A stretch of DNA of 64,000 nucleotides from MGBC124762 sp048201935 (GCA_048201935.1 DBFBGR010000011.1:62001-126000), one strand, 5' to 3'. Positions 6,841-15,729 are shown, numbered from the stretch's first letter. Notes: generated from the sequence alone by a model not told the origin. A program made the numbers and translations.

Positions 6841-7734
6841 ATGAAACGAATGCTGTTTATCTATAACCCCTGCGCCGGACAGGGCAAGGTGCGCAAAAAG
6901 CTGCCCGACATCGTCGACGCCTTCGCCCGGCGGGGCTATCTGCCCGCGGTCTACCCCACCCAAGGCCCCGGCGACGCCACCGCCCTGGTCCGGGGCATCG
7001 GGCGGCACTACCGCCGGGTGGTCTGCTGCGGCGGCGACGGTACTCTGCACGAGGTCATCGAGGGCCTGATGGAGCTGGAAAATCCGCCGGTGCTGGGCTA
7101 TATCCCCGCCGGGTCCACCAACGACGTGTCCCGGAACCTGGACCTGCCCAAGAACATGCGCCGGGCCGCCGACGTGGCCGCCGGGGTGGAGACCATGCGC
7201 TGCGACATGGGCCGCTTCAACGGCGCGCCCTTTGTCTATGTGGCCGCCTTCGGCCTCTTTGCCGACGTGAGCTACGCCACCCCCCAGAAGTTCAAAAACC
7301 TCTTCGGCCACATGGCCTACGTTCTGGAGGGGGTCGGGCGGCTGGGCAATATCCGTAGCTGGCAGGTGGCGGTGGAGCACGACGCGGGGACGCTGGAGGG
7401 AGAATTTATCTTCGGCATGGTGGGCAACACCCGCTCCGTGGGCGGCTTCCAGAACCTGCCCGTGCCCGAGGTATCCCTGGATGACGGCAAGTTCGAGCTC
7501 CTTTTGGTCCGCCGGCCCAAGAATCCCGTGGAGCTCCAGGCCATCCTGGCCGCGCTGATGTCTCAGAAGACCACCCCCGACGGCCCGGTCATCGGCCTGC
7601 GCACCGCCCGGGCCCGTTTTACCTTTGAAACGCCGCCGGAGTGGACCCTGGACGGCGAGTGCGGCGGCACCCACGACGCGGTGGACATCGAGAACATCCC
7701 CCGGGCCCTGGAGCTGTGCTGCCGGCGCAAATAG
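6841..7734 (+). CDS. diacylglycerol kinase / YegS-type lipid kinase family protein
   Basis: A 297-residue soluble or peripheral protein with the diacylglycerol-kinase catalytic fold: FIYNPCAGQGK near the N-terminus, the nucleotide-binding CCGGDGTLHEV around residue 62 and GYIPAGSTNDVSRNL around 90. Such enzymes phosphorylate diacylglycerol or related lipids; in Gram-positives DgkB recycles diacylglycerol released during lipoteichoic acid synthesis. The start ATG 6841 is preferred to the in-frame TTG at 6823 because GGGAGG lies at 6825-6830. It is a single-gene unit with its own promoter and terminator. The exact lipid is not predictable. Confidence 0.87.
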   Translation: MKRMLFIYNPCAGQGKVRKKLPDIVDAFARRGYLPAVYPTQGPGDATALVRGIGRHYRRVVCCGGDGTLHEVIEGLMELENPPVLGYIPAGSTNDVSRNLDLPKNMRRAADVAAGVETMRCDMGRFNGAPFVYVAAFGLFADVSYATPQKFKNLFGHMAYVLEGVGRLGNIRSWQVAVEHDAGTLEGEFIFGMVGNTRSVGGFQNLPVPEVSLDDGKFELLLVRRPKNPVELQAILAALMSQKTTPDGPVIGLRTARARFTFETPPEWTLDGECGGTHDAVDIENIPRALELCCRRK

Positions 7735-7749
7735 GCCCCTTTTGGCACC

Positions 7750-7805
7750 AAAAACGCCCCCTTGGCATAGGTTGAAGCAAGACCAATGCCAAGGAGGCGT
7801 TTTTA
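7750..7805 (+). terminator. terminator after the lipid kinase gene
   Basis: AAAAACGCC...CTTGGCAT pairs with ATGCCAAGG.GGCGTTTTT across a 16-18 base loop, ending in a T-run. The following gene starts about 80 bases on. Confidence 0.7.
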
Positions 7806-7884
7806 TATGGAAGAGCGGGCCGTGTCGGCGCAAAGGACCTTTGCACAGACGGAGGGCCAGGCCAACGTCAAGGGAGGGCTTTGT

Positions 7885-8391
7885 ATGGATGAACTGGCGA
7901 TGCTGGACCGGGAGACCTTCGCCCAGGTGTGGAGCCGGGTGGACGCCCAGGGGACGGGCCCGGTGGAGCCCGTGCCCGAGCCCCAGGAGCCGACCCAGCC
8001 CCAGTCCGGCCCGACGCTGCAGGAGCTGGTGGCCGAGTGTCTGGCTGGGGCGGAGCAATACCGGGCCCTGGCCCGCCGCGCCCGGCGTTCCGGGACGGAG
8101 CTGACCGCCCTTCATGGCCAAAAGACCGCCCAGGCCAAGCGTCTCAGCGCGGCCTACTTCCTCCGCTCCGGCGTGCGCTATTGGCCCCGCCCCAACGCCC
8201 CCCAGGGGCAGGAGCAGAGCTTCTTCGCCGCGCTGCGGGAGCAATATCTCACCGAGGGGCGGCTGCGTCAGCGGCTGGAGGAGCTGGCCCGGACCGCTTC
8301 GGAGGACTTATCTGAGCTCTACGCCCAACTGGCCCAGGAGACCGCCCAGATGGCCCGGCAGGTCCAGCGGGCCGTAGAGCGGGAGCTGTAA
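7885..8391 (+). CDS. hypothetical alpha-helical protein, possibly ferritin-like
   Basis: A 168-residue protein of unassigned function. After a Pro-rich stretch (about residues 30-50) it is almost wholly helical. A pattern of A-E-Q-Y in one helix, a His and Lys in the next, Y-F-x-R-S-G at a turn and E-Q-Y-x-x-E in the third recalls rubrerythrin/ferritin-like bundles, but the full metal-ligand set cannot be confirmed. ATG 7885 is preferred because AAGGGAGG precedes it; in-frame ATG 7807 would extend the protein by 26 residues but lies in the terminator. It converges with lexA, with only 3 bp between the stops. Confidence 0.6.
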   Translation: MDELAMLDRETFAQVWSRVDAQGTGPVEPVPEPQEPTQPQSGPTLQELVAECLAGAEQYRALARRARRSGTELTALHGQKTAQAKRLSAAYFLRSGVRYWPRPNAPQGQEQSFFAALREQYLTEGRLRQRLEELARTASEDLSELYAQLAQETAQMARQVQRAVEREL

Positions 8392-8394
8392 GGC

Positions 8395-8991
8395 TCAGTA
8401 CCGCCGGATGACGGCCACCACCCGGCCCAGCAGGGAGCAGCCCTCGCCGTCGATGGGTTCGTAGTCGGGGTTTTCCGGCATGAGCCAGAGGTGGCCCTTT
8501 TCCATCTTATAGGTCTTCACCGTGGCCTCGTCCTCAAAGAGGGCCACCACGATGTCGCCGTTGCGGAAATTCTGCTGCTGGTGGACGATGACCAGGTCGT
8601 CGGGCAAAATACCGGCGTAGAGCATGCTCTCTCCCCGGACCTTCAGGGCGAAGTGCTCCCCCACCAGGCCGTCGGTGTCGTAGGTCAGGTATTCCTCCAC
8701 GCACTCCTCGGCCAAAATGGGCGACCCGGCGGCCACGCTGCCCACCAGGGGGATCTTGTCGCGCTTGGCGGCAGTCTCCTCGTCATTGAGGGTCATGGCC
8801 CGGGTCTTGCCCGCCGCCCGGGTGAGCACGCCGGCGTTTTCCAGGCCCTTCATGTGGAAATGGACGGTGGAGGGGCTCTTCAGCCCCACGGCCTGGCCGA
8901 TCTCCCGCACCGAGGGGGGATAGCCGTGCTGCTCGGAAAAGGCGACGATGAAGTCGTAGATTTCCTGCTGCTTGGGGGTCAGGGCTTTCAT
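8395..8991 (-). CDS. lexA: LexA repressor, SOS response regulator
   Basis: 198 residues, full length. The N-terminal winged helix (about 1-65, with the recognition helix near SPSTVHFHMKGLE) binds SOS boxes; the C-terminal S24 peptidase domain performs RecA-stimulated self-cleavage. The cleavage site is Ala88-Gly89 in VAAGS; the catalytic dyad is Ser122 (RGESM) and Lys159 (ATVKTY), with the same 37-residue spacing as in E. coli LexA. The gene has its own promoter carrying two SOS-box-like sequences, so it should repress itself. It diverges from the ABC exporter operon. Confidence 0.96.
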   Translation of the reverse strand: MKALTPKQQEIYDFIVAFSEQHGYPPSVREIGQAVGLKSPSTVHFHMKGLENAGVLTRAAGKTRAMTLNDEETAAKRDKIPLVGSVAAGSPILAEECVEEYLTYDTDGLVGEHFALKVRGESMLYAGILPDDLVIVHQQQNFRNGDIVVALFEDEATVKTYKMEKGHLWLMPENPDYEPIDGEGCSLLGRVVAVIRRY

Positions 8992-9023
8992 CAGGACGCA
9001 CCTCCAGGTTACTTGATGACATC

Positions 9024-9052
9024 AGTATAGCACATCTGTTCTCAAATGTCAA
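9024..9052 (-). promoter_or_regulatory. lexA promoter
   Basis: Minus-strand -35 TTGACA (9047-9052), 17-bp spacer, -10 TATACT (9024-9029). Confidence 0.8.
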
Positions 9053-9062
9053 ACGATTGTTC
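9030..9062. promoter_or_regulatory. two SOS (LexA) box-like sites
   Basis: Read on the minus strand: GAACAATCGTTT (9051-9062), which touches the -35 box, and the weaker GAACAGATGTGC (9030-9041) in the spacer. Both resemble the Gram-positive GAACNNNNGTTC box, and their centres are 21 bp apart, two helical turns. Confidence 0.65.
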
Positions 9063-9085
9063 TAAGAATTTTTACAATTTCTTCA

Positions 9086-9114
9086 TTGACATTAAAATTT
9101 TAGGAGAATATACT
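9086..9114 (+). promoter_or_regulatory. promoter of the ABC exporter operon
   Basis: -35 TTGACA (9086-9091), 17-bp spacer, -10 TATACT (9109-9114). Only ~25 bp from the SOS box of the divergent lexA promoter. Confidence 0.75.
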
Positions 9115-9146
9115 GTTGAGCAACCAAAACCTGGGAGGAATGTCTG

Positions 9147-10877
9147 TTGCTCCAGCTCATTCGCAAGCACCTGAAGGGCTACGGCGCCAAGGCGGCCACG
9201 GGACCGGTGTTCATGGTCCTGGAGGTGGTCTGCGAGATGCTCATGCCCCTTTTGATGGCCCAGATCGTGGACACGGCCATCCCCACCGGCGACACCGCCG
9301 CCATCTACCGCCTGGGCGGAATGATGGTGGCGCTGGCGCTTTTTTCCATGCTCTGCGGCGTCATGGGCGCCAAGCTGGGCATCGACGCCAGCCAGGGCTT
9401 CGGGGCCAATCTCCGGCTGGCTCTGTTTGAAAAGATTCAGGGCTTTTCCTTTGCCGACATCGACCGCTTTTCCTCTGCCAGCCTCATCACCCGCACCACC
9501 AACGACGTGAACAACATGACCATGATGCTGACCATGGGCCTTCGTATCATGGTCCGGGCCCCGGTGATGCTGCTGGTGGCCCTGGTCATCGCCGTGCGCC
9601 TCAACGCCCGGCTGGCGGTGGTGCTGGTGGTGGTCATCCCGCTGATGACGGTGGTCATCGCCCTCATCATGCGCGTGGGCATCAAGCTCTTCGGCCTGGT
9701 CCAGCGGCGGCTGGACGCTCTCAACGAGGTGCTGCAGGAGAACCTGGTGGCCATTCGGGTGGTCAAGGCCTTCGTCCGCCGGGACTTTGAGAAAAAGAAG
9801 TTCCAAAAGAGCAACGATGAGCTCACCGAGGCCTTCTTAAAGGTGGGCCTTCGCATCGTGATGATCATGCCCATTATGACCATCTGCATGAACGGAGCGA
9901 CGGTGGCCATCCTCTACTTCGGCGGAAAGATGGTCATGGGGCTGGAGTTCGACCTGGGCTCGCTCCAGGCGTTTATCAGCTACATTTCCCAGATTTTAAT
10001 GAGCGTGATGATGGTGGCCATGTCCCTGCTGCAGCTCTCCCGGGCTCAGGCCAGCGCCCGGCGCATCAGCGAGGTGCTGGAGGCCGAAAGCGACATCCAG
10101 GACGCCACCCAGCCCGCCCCGCTGCCTGAGGCCCGGGGCAAGGTGGAGTTCCGGGACGTGTCCTTCCGCTACGCCACCGGCACCGGCGACGACGTTTTGG
10201 CCCACATCGACCTGGCTGTGGAGCCGGGGCAATTTGTGGCCATCGTGGGCGGCACCGGCGTGGGCAAATCGAGCTTGGTGAACCTGATCCCACGCTTTTA
10301 TGACGTGACCGGCGGGCAGGTCCTGCTGGACGGGGTGGACGTGCGGGACTACCCCTTGGAGGAGCTGCGCAGCCGCATCGGCATGGTGCTGCAAAACAAC
10401 GTCCTCTTCTCCGGTACGGTGCGGGAAAACCTTCTCTGGGGCGACCCCAATGCCACCGAGGAGGACCTGGTCCGCGCCGCCAAGGACGCCCAGGCCTATT
10501 CCTTCATCATGTCCCTGCCCCAGGGCTTTGACACCCATTTGGAGCAGGGCGGCGTGAACCTTTCCGGCGGGCAGAAGCAGCGCCTGTGCATCACCCGGGC
10601 CATGCTGAGAAAGCCCGCGGTGCTCATTTTGGACGACTCCACCTCCGCCGTGGACTCGGCCACCGAGGCCGCCATCCGCAAGTCCTTCTCGGAGAATCTG
10701 AAGGACACCACCGTTCTCATCATCGCCCAACGCATCTCCTCGGTGCGCTACGCCGACAAGATCGTTATCTTGGAGGACGACCACATCGCTGGCGTGGGCG
10801 CCCACGAGGAACTGTTGGCCGGCAACGCCATCTACCAGGAGATCTACCAGTCCCAGTTGGAAGGGGTGAGCGAGTAA
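9147..10877 (+). CDS. ABC exporter half-transporter, degenerate-site subunit
   Basis: 576 residues: six membrane helices (about 1-310) fused to an ATPase domain. Visible motifs are Walker A GGTGVGKSS (~368-376), signature LSGGQKQR and Walker B VLILDDSTSAVD. In the last, Asp497 replaces the catalytic Glu, as in the inactive-site subunit of heterodimeric exporters such as TM287/288 and BmrCD. With the next gene it should form a drug, lipid or peptide exporter. The start is TTG 9147, set by GGGAGGA 9 bases upstream; the nearby ATG 9140 is out of frame. The stop overlaps the next start by one base. Confidence 0.9.
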   Translation: MLQLIRKHLKGYGAKAATGPVFMVLEVVCEMLMPLLMAQIVDTAIPTGDTAAIYRLGGMMVALALFSMLCGVMGAKLGIDASQGFGANLRLALFEKIQGFSFADIDRFSSASLITRTTNDVNNMTMMLTMGLRIMVRAPVMLLVALVIAVRLNARLAVVLVVVIPLMTVVIALIMRVGIKLFGLVQRRLDALNEVLQENLVAIRVVKAFVRRDFEKKKFQKSNDELTEAFLKVGLRIVMIMPIMTICMNGATVAILYFGGKMVMGLEFDLGSLQAFISYISQILMSVMMVAMSLLQLSRAQASARRISEVLEAESDIQDATQPAPLPEARGKVEFRDVSFRYATGTGDDVLAHIDLAVEPGQFVAIVGGTGVGKSSLVNLIPRFYDVTGGQVLLDGVDVRDYPLEELRSRIGMVLQNNVLFSGTVRENLLWGDPNATEEDLVRAAKDAQAYSFIMSLPQGFDTHLEQGGVNLSGGQKQRLCITRAMLRKPAVLILDDSTSAVDSATEAAIRKSFSENLKDTTVLIIAQRISSVRYADKIVILEDDHIAGVGAHEELLAGNAIYQEIYQSQLEGVSE

Positions 10878-12715
10878 TGCCCGGACCGCACGGCGCGCCG
10901 CGAGGCGGCTATCAAAAGCCCAAGAACATGGGCCGGACCATCCTGCGCTTAGTGGGCTATCTCACCCGCTCGCCACTGATCCTACTGCTGGTGGCGGGCT
11001 GCCTGCTGGCCTCGGTAGGGGCCAACCTGGGCGGGAGCTATATGCTCCGGGGCATCATCAACGACTTTTTGGACCTGTCCGGGCCCCGGTTCGGGGACGT
11101 GGCGGGCCTGGGCCTTGCCATTTTGCGGCTCATCTGCGTCTATGCGGCCGGGGCGGCGGCCAGCTACGTCCAGTCCGCCGCCATGGTCCGCCTGGCGCAG
11201 AAGGGGACCAACCGCCTGCGCCGGGAGCTTTTTGACGCGCTGCAGGACCTGCCTTTGAGCTACTTTGACCAACACCCACACGGCGAGCTCATGAGCCGCT
11301 TCACCAACGACGCGGACAACGTGCAGATGGCTCTGGAGCAGAGCTTGGTCTCCATGCTCTCCAGCGCCTTCATGTTCATCGGCCTGGTGGCGCTGATGTT
11401 GGTGATCAACTGGCGGCTCTTTTTGGTGACGCTGGTGGTGCTGGCGCTGACCATGCTTATCTTCCAGGCCATCAGCAAGAAAAGCCGCAATTACTACGTC
11501 CAGCAGCAGACCGCCCTGGGCGCGCTCAACGGCAACATCCAAGAGACCATCGAGGGGCTGCGGGTGGTGAAGGCATTCACCCACGAAAAAGCCGCCACCG
11601 CCGACTTTAAGGTCCTCAACGAGCAATATCGGGAGGCGGCCCGCAAGGCGGGCTTCTTCTCGGGCATCATCGGCCCGGTGAACCACAACCTGATGAACAT
11701 CTCCTACGCCCTCACCGCCTGCGTGGGCGGTCTGCTATCGGTCCTGCAGGGCTTCGACCTGGGCGGGCTCGTGGTCTACCTCAACTACTCCAAGCAGGTG
11801 GGCCAGCCCATCAACCAGGTCTCCCAGCAGATGACCGCCATCCTCTCCGCCCTGGCCGGGGCCGAGCGCATCTTCGCCGTCATGGACGCGCCGCCCGAGG
11901 TGGACCAGGGCCAGGTCCGTCTGGAGCGGGTCTCAGGCCGGGAGTGGGCTTGGAAGCGCCCCGACGGCACGCTGGTGCCCTTAAAGGGCGATGTCCGCTT
12001 CGAGGATGTGAGCTTTTCCTACGTCCCCGGCAAGCCCATCTTGAAGCACATCTCCCTCTACGCCACCCCGGGCCAGAAGATCGCCTTCGTGGGCTCCACC
12101 GGGGCGGGCAAGACCACCATCACCAACCTCATCAACCGCTTCTACGAGATCGAGTCGGGCCGCATCACCTACGACGGCATCGACGTACGGGACATCGCCA
12201 AGGACGACCTGCGGGCCTCTTTGGGCATGGTGCTCCAGGACACCCATTTGTTCACCGGCACGGTGATGGACAACATCCGCTACGGCAGGCTGAACGCCAC
12301 CGACGAGGAGTGTATCCAGGCGGCCAAGACCGCCAACGCCCACTCCTTCATCCGAAGGCTGCCCCAGGGCTACCAGACCATGGTCACCGGCGACGGGGCC
12401 AACCTCTCCCAGGGCCAGCGGCAGCTCCTAGCCATCGCCCGGGCGGCGGTGGCCGACCCGCCGGTGATGATCCTGGACGAGGCCACCTCCAGCATCGACA
12501 CCCGCACGGAAAAGCACATTGAGGCGGGGATGGACGCGCTGATGGAGGACCGCACCGTCTTCGTCATCGCCCACCGGCTGAGCACCGTGCGCAACTCCAA
12601 CTGCATCGTGGTGCTGGAGCAGGGCATGGTGGAGGAAAAGGGTGACCACGAGGACCTCATCGCCCAACAGGGCCGGTATTATCAGCTCTATACCGGGCAA
12701 TTCCAACTGGATTAG
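10877..12715 (+). CDS. ABC exporter half-transporter, consensus-site subunit
   Basis: 612 residues with an N-terminal Gly/Pro/Lys-rich tail, six membrane helices and an ATPase domain. Walker A is GSTGAGKTT, the signature is the variant LSQGQRQL, and Walker B MILDEATSSID has the catalytic Glu535. This matches the partner role of TM288/BmrD: its own Walker motifs are competent, and the signature it donates to the other subunit's site is atypical. The ATG overlaps the upstream TAA (TAATG), so synthesis is coupled. The substrate cannot be deduced. A perfect-stem terminator follows after about 70 bases. Confidence 0.92.
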   Translation: MPGPHGAPRGGYQKPKNMGRTILRLVGYLTRSPLILLLVAGCLLASVGANLGGSYMLRGIINDFLDLSGPRFGDVAGLGLAILRLICVYAAGAAASYVQSAAMVRLAQKGTNRLRRELFDALQDLPLSYFDQHPHGELMSRFTNDADNVQMALEQSLVSMLSSAFMFIGLVALMLVINWRLFLVTLVVLALTMLIFQAISKKSRNYYVQQQTALGALNGNIQETIEGLRVVKAFTHEKAATADFKVLNEQYREAARKAGFFSGIIGPVNHNLMNISYALTACVGGLLSVLQGFDLGGLVVYLNYSKQVGQPINQVSQQMTAILSALAGAERIFAVMDAPPEVDQGQVRLERVSGREWAWKRPDGTLVPLKGDVRFEDVSFSYVPGKPILKHISLYATPGQKIAFVGSTGAGKTTITNLINRFYEIESGRITYDGIDVRDIAKDDLRASLGMVLQDTHLFTGTVMDNIRYGRLNATDEECIQAAKTANAHSFIRRLPQGYQTMVTGDGANLSQGQRQLLAIARAAVADPPVMILDEATSSIDTRTEKHIEAGMDALMEDRTVFVIAHRLSTVRNSNCIVVLEQGMVEEKGDHEDLIAQQGRYYQLYTGQFQLD

Positions 12716-12786
12716 AAGCGCGAGGGTAGGCGGCCCGGGCCCGATGGAGCGGCGAAAGGCCGCCCAACCCGAGCGTGACAGCCCCA

Positions 12787-12820
12787 TACAAAAAACCGCC
12801 CTTAGGGGCGGTTTTTTGTA
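12787..12820. terminator. terminator after the ABC exporter operon
   Basis: 15-bp perfect stem TACAAAAAACCGCCC / GGGCGGTTTTTTGTA with loop TTAG. Confidence 0.85.
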
Positions 12821-12849
12821 TTTACAAACCGTAATTCCTGGGCTATAAT
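12821..12849 (+). promoter_or_regulatory. promoter of the XRE regulator - lepA unit
   Basis: -35 TTTACA (12821-12826), 17-bp spacer, -10 TATAAT (12844-12849). Confidence 0.7.
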
Positions 12850-12890
12850 ATACCTGCTGTATTTTTATAAGAGAGATGGGAGTGTTTTCT

Positions 12891-13601
12891 ATGAACGAGG
12901 CATTGGGGCGGTCCTTGGCGCTACTGCGGCAGGAAAAGGGCCTTTCCCAGCGGGCGGTGGCGGCGGATCTGGGCATCTCCCAGGCGCTGCTGAGCCACTA
13001 CGAAAAGGGAGCCCGGGAGCCGGGCCTGGCCTTTGTGGCCAAGGCCTGCCGGTACTATAACGTCTCCGCCGACTTCCTCCTGGGCCTGAGTTTGTCCCGG
13101 GACGGCACCACGATCTTGGAGGCCGAGACCCTGCCCGATGTGTCCGAGGAGCGGCCCGGTGAGCTTCGGGGCAGCGTCATGGCCATGCTTACCAAAAAGC
13201 TGGTGGTCAACTCCGCGGGACTGCTCTTTGACCTTTTGGGGGCCCTTGGCAGCAAGAAGGCCATCCAGGCCGCCGGAGAGTACCTGGGCGGCGCGGTCTA
13301 CCAGCTCTTCCGCCGCCTCCACCGCGCCGCCGGGGCCAGCGAGGACTTCTTCGACGTGCCCGGGCGGTACTTCGACCTGGGGGTGGCCACCGCGGACATG
13401 ACCCTGTCCCAGTGCGACTATCAAGACGCCCTGGACGCCGCCACCCGGGAGAAAAAGGCCTTCCCCGACCTGTCCCACGACGCCCTGGCCGGGGCCTACC
13501 CCGGCGTGTACCAGTCCCTTTTGCAGGTGGTCCACACCGCCGGGCGGCGGCTCAACGACGAGCTGGACCTCCGGGAGCGTCTCGCCGAAGAGGGCCGGTA
13601 A
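12891..13601 (+). CDS. XRE family helix-turn-helix regulator with helical C-terminal domain
   Basis: 236 residues. Residues ~5-65 form a Cro/CI-type HTH (KGLSQRAVAADLGISQALLSHYEKG), ending in SADFLLG as is usual for this family. The remaining ~170 residues are helical, with no recognised motif; they could sense a ligand or mediate assembly. ATG 12891 is chosen over ATG 12876 because GGGAG lies about 8 bases upstream. The lepA gene follows after 30 bp without a terminator, so the two are probably cotranscribed. The target is unknown. Confidence 0.8.
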   Translation: MNEALGRSLALLRQEKGLSQRAVAADLGISQALLSHYEKGAREPGLAFVAKACRYYNVSADFLLGLSLSRDGTTILEAETLPDVSEERPGELRGSVMAMLTKKLVVNSAGLLFDLLGALGSKKAIQAAGEYLGGAVYQLFRRLHRAAGASEDFFDVPGRYFDLGVATADMTLSQCDYQDALDAATREKKAFPDLSHDALAGAYPGVYQSLLQVVHTAGRRLNDELDLRERLAEEGR

Positions 13602-13631
13602 ACCCTTGACCCAGTAGAACGAGGTGACACC

Positions 13632-15440
13632 ATGACCGACCAATCGAAAATTCGCAATTTCAGCATCATTGCCCACATCGACCACGGCAAGTCCACCCTG
13701 TCCGACCGGCTCATCGAGGCCTGTAACGCGGTGGAGCAGCGGGAGATGGAGGCCCAGCTTTTGGACAATATGGACTTAGAGCGGGAGCGGGGCATCACCA
13801 TCAAGGCCCGGGCGGTGCGACTGCAGTATAAGGCCGCCGACGGGGAGGTCTACACCCTCAACCTCATCGACACCCCGGGCCACGTGGACTTTAACTACGA
13901 GGTCTCCCGGTCCCTTGCCGCCTGCGAGGGAGCGGTGCTGGTGGTGGACGCCGCCCAGGGCATCGAGGCCCAGACCCTGGCCAACACCTACCTCGCCATG
14001 GAGCACGACCTGGAAATTCGCCCGGTGCTCAACAAGATCGACCTTCCCGCCGCCGACCCGCAGCGGGTGAAGAACGAGATCGAGGACGTGATCGGCCTGC
14101 CCGCCCAGGAGGCCCCGGAAATCTCCGCCAAGATGGGCACCAACATCCCCGCCGTCTTGGAGGATATCGTCCAGAACGTCCCCGCCCCCAAGGGCGACCC
14201 CAAGGCCCCCTTAAAGGCCCTCATTTTCGACAGCCAGTATGACCCCTACCGGGGCGTCATCGTCTACTTCCGGGTGATGGAGGGGACGCTGAAAACGGGC
14301 ATGGGCGTGAAGCTCATGGCCTCGGGGGCGACCTATGAGGTCTTAGAGTGCGGCCATCTGCTGCCCCTGGGCATGGAGCCCTGTGATGAGCTGTCGGCGG
14401 GCGAGGTGGGCTACTTCACCGCCTCCATCAAGACCGTCTCCGACACCCGGGTGGGCGACACCATCACCGAGCGGGACCGCCCGGCAAGCGAGCCCCTGCC
14501 CGGCTACCGCCCCGCCCAGGCCATGGTCTACTGCGGCGTGTATACAGAAGACGGCAGCAAATACCCCGACCTCCGGGACGCTTTGGAAAAGCTTCAGCTC
14601 AACGACGCGTCGTTGTCCTTCGAGCCGGAGAGTTCGGCGGCTCTGGGCTTTGGCTTTCGCTGCGGCTTTTTGGGCATGCTCCACATGGAGATCATCCAGG
14701 AGCGCTTAGAGCGGGAGTTTGATTTGGACCTGGTCACCACTCTGCCCAGCGTCATTTACCGCATCACCAAGTCCGACGGCTCGGTGGTCATGGTGGATAA
14801 CCCCCACAACTACCCCGACCCCGGGGTCATCACCCTCTCTGAAGAGCCCTACGCCAAGGTATCTATCATCTCCCCGCCGGACTACGTGGGCAATATCATG
14901 CCCATGTGCCAGGAGCGGCGCGGGGAATTTAAGGACATGCAGTATCTGGACACCAACCTGGTGGAGCTCCACTACTCCATGCCCCTGGGCGAGATCATCT
15001 ACGACTTCTTTGACGCCTTAAAGGCCAAGACCCGGGGCTACGCCAGTCTGGACTACGAGCTGGAGAGCTACAAGCCCTCCGAGCTTGTGAAGGTGGATAT
15101 GCTCTTAAACGGCGACCAGGTGGACGCTTTGTCCTTCATCGCCCACAAGGACAAGGCCTATCCCCGGGCCAGAAGGATGTGCGAAAAGCTCCGGGAGAAC
15201 ATTCCACGCCAGCTCTTCGAGGTGCCCGTCCAGGCCGCCATCGGCGGCAAGGTCATTGCGAGGGAAACGGTGCGGGCCATGCGCAAGGACGTGCTGGCCA
15301 AGTGCTACGGCGGCGACATCACCCGGAAAAAGAAGCTGCTGGAAAAGCAAAAAGAGGGCAAAAAGAAAATGCGTACCCTGGGCACCGTCCAGCTCCCCAC
15401 CGAGGCATTCATGGCGGTGCTGAAACTGGACGAGGAATAG
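13632..15440 (+). CDS. lepA: elongation factor 4 (LepA)
   Basis: 602 residues, the normal length for LepA, a ribosome-bound GTPase that back-translocates or remodels stalled elongation complexes. The G domain shows AHIDHGKSTL (G1), the RGITIKA switch region, DTPGHVDF (G3) and NKIDLP (G4). The LepA-specific C-terminal part is present, including the Lys-rich region ending in KKKLLEKQKEGKKKM near residue 575, which reaches into the peptidyl-transferase centre. ATG 13632 has GAGGTG upstream. A terminator follows. Confidence 0.97.
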   Translation: MTDQSKIRNFSIIAHIDHGKSTLSDRLIEACNAVEQREMEAQLLDNMDLERERGITIKARAVRLQYKAADGEVYTLNLIDTPGHVDFNYEVSRSLAACEGAVLVVDAAQGIEAQTLANTYLAMEHDLEIRPVLNKIDLPAADPQRVKNEIEDVIGLPAQEAPEISAKMGTNIPAVLEDIVQNVPAPKGDPKAPLKALIFDSQYDPYRGVIVYFRVMEGTLKTGMGVKLMASGATYEVLECGHLLPLGMEPCDELSAGEVGYFTASIKTVSDTRVGDTITERDRPASEPLPGYRPAQAMVYCGVYTEDGSKYPDLRDALEKLQLNDASLSFEPESSAALGFGFRCGFLGMLHMEIIQERLEREFDLDLVTTLPSVIYRITKSDGSVVMVDNPHNYPDPGVITLSEEPYAKVSIISPPDYVGNIMPMCQERRGEFKDMQYLDTNLVELHYSMPLGEIIYDFFDALKAKTRGYASLDYELESYKPSELVKVDMLLNGDQVDALSFIAHKDKAYPRARRMCEKLRENIPRQLFEVPVQAAIGGKVIARETVRAMRKDVLAKCYGGDITRKKKLLEKQKEGKKKMRTLGTVQLPTEAFMAVLKLDEE

Positions 15441-15442
15441 AG

Positions 15443-15477
15443 AAAAAGCTCTGAGGTCTTCCCTCAGAGCTTTTTTT
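15443..15477. terminator. bidirectional terminator lepA / small XRE gene
   Basis: Stem AAAAAGCTCTGAGG / CCTCAGAGCTTTTT with T-runs on both strands; it overlaps the stop codon of the convergent minus-strand gene. Confidence 0.85.
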
Positions 15478-15709
15478 AGTCGTTTTGCAACAGCTTGTAG
15501 GGCGGCACGCCCAGGGCGGTGGCAATGGCGTAGAGGGTCTTGAGCGAGGTGCTTTTGCTCACGCCGGGGGCCTCGATCATGCCGATGTAGGAGGTGGACA
15601 CCCCCACCCGCTCTGCCAGGTCCTCCTGGGTCAGCCCCGCCCGCTTGCGGTAGTAGCTCACCTTCAGCCCCAGATCCAGGATAAAGTTTTGATAGCCGTA
15701 CTCGTTCAT
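15476..15709 (-). CDS. small XRE family helix-turn-helix regulator
   Basis: 77 residues, essentially a lone Cro/CI-type DNA-binding domain: LGLKVSYYRKRAGLTQEDLAERVGVSTSYIGMIE followed by a helix with ATALGVPPYKLL. The start ATG 15709 is supported weakly by GGTGAT; a longer frame upstream on the same strand is only the antisense of the next gene. It converges with lepA and diverges from two genes for secreted proteins, and a short palindrome lies between. Autoregulation or control of the secreted protein genes is possible but not shown. Confidence 0.8.
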   Translation of the reverse strand: MNEYGYQNFILDLGLKVSYYRKRAGLTQEDLAERVGVSTSYIGMIEAPGVSKSTSLKTLYAIATALGVPPYKLLQND

Positions 15710-15729
15710 CGTTATCACCCATAATAAGT

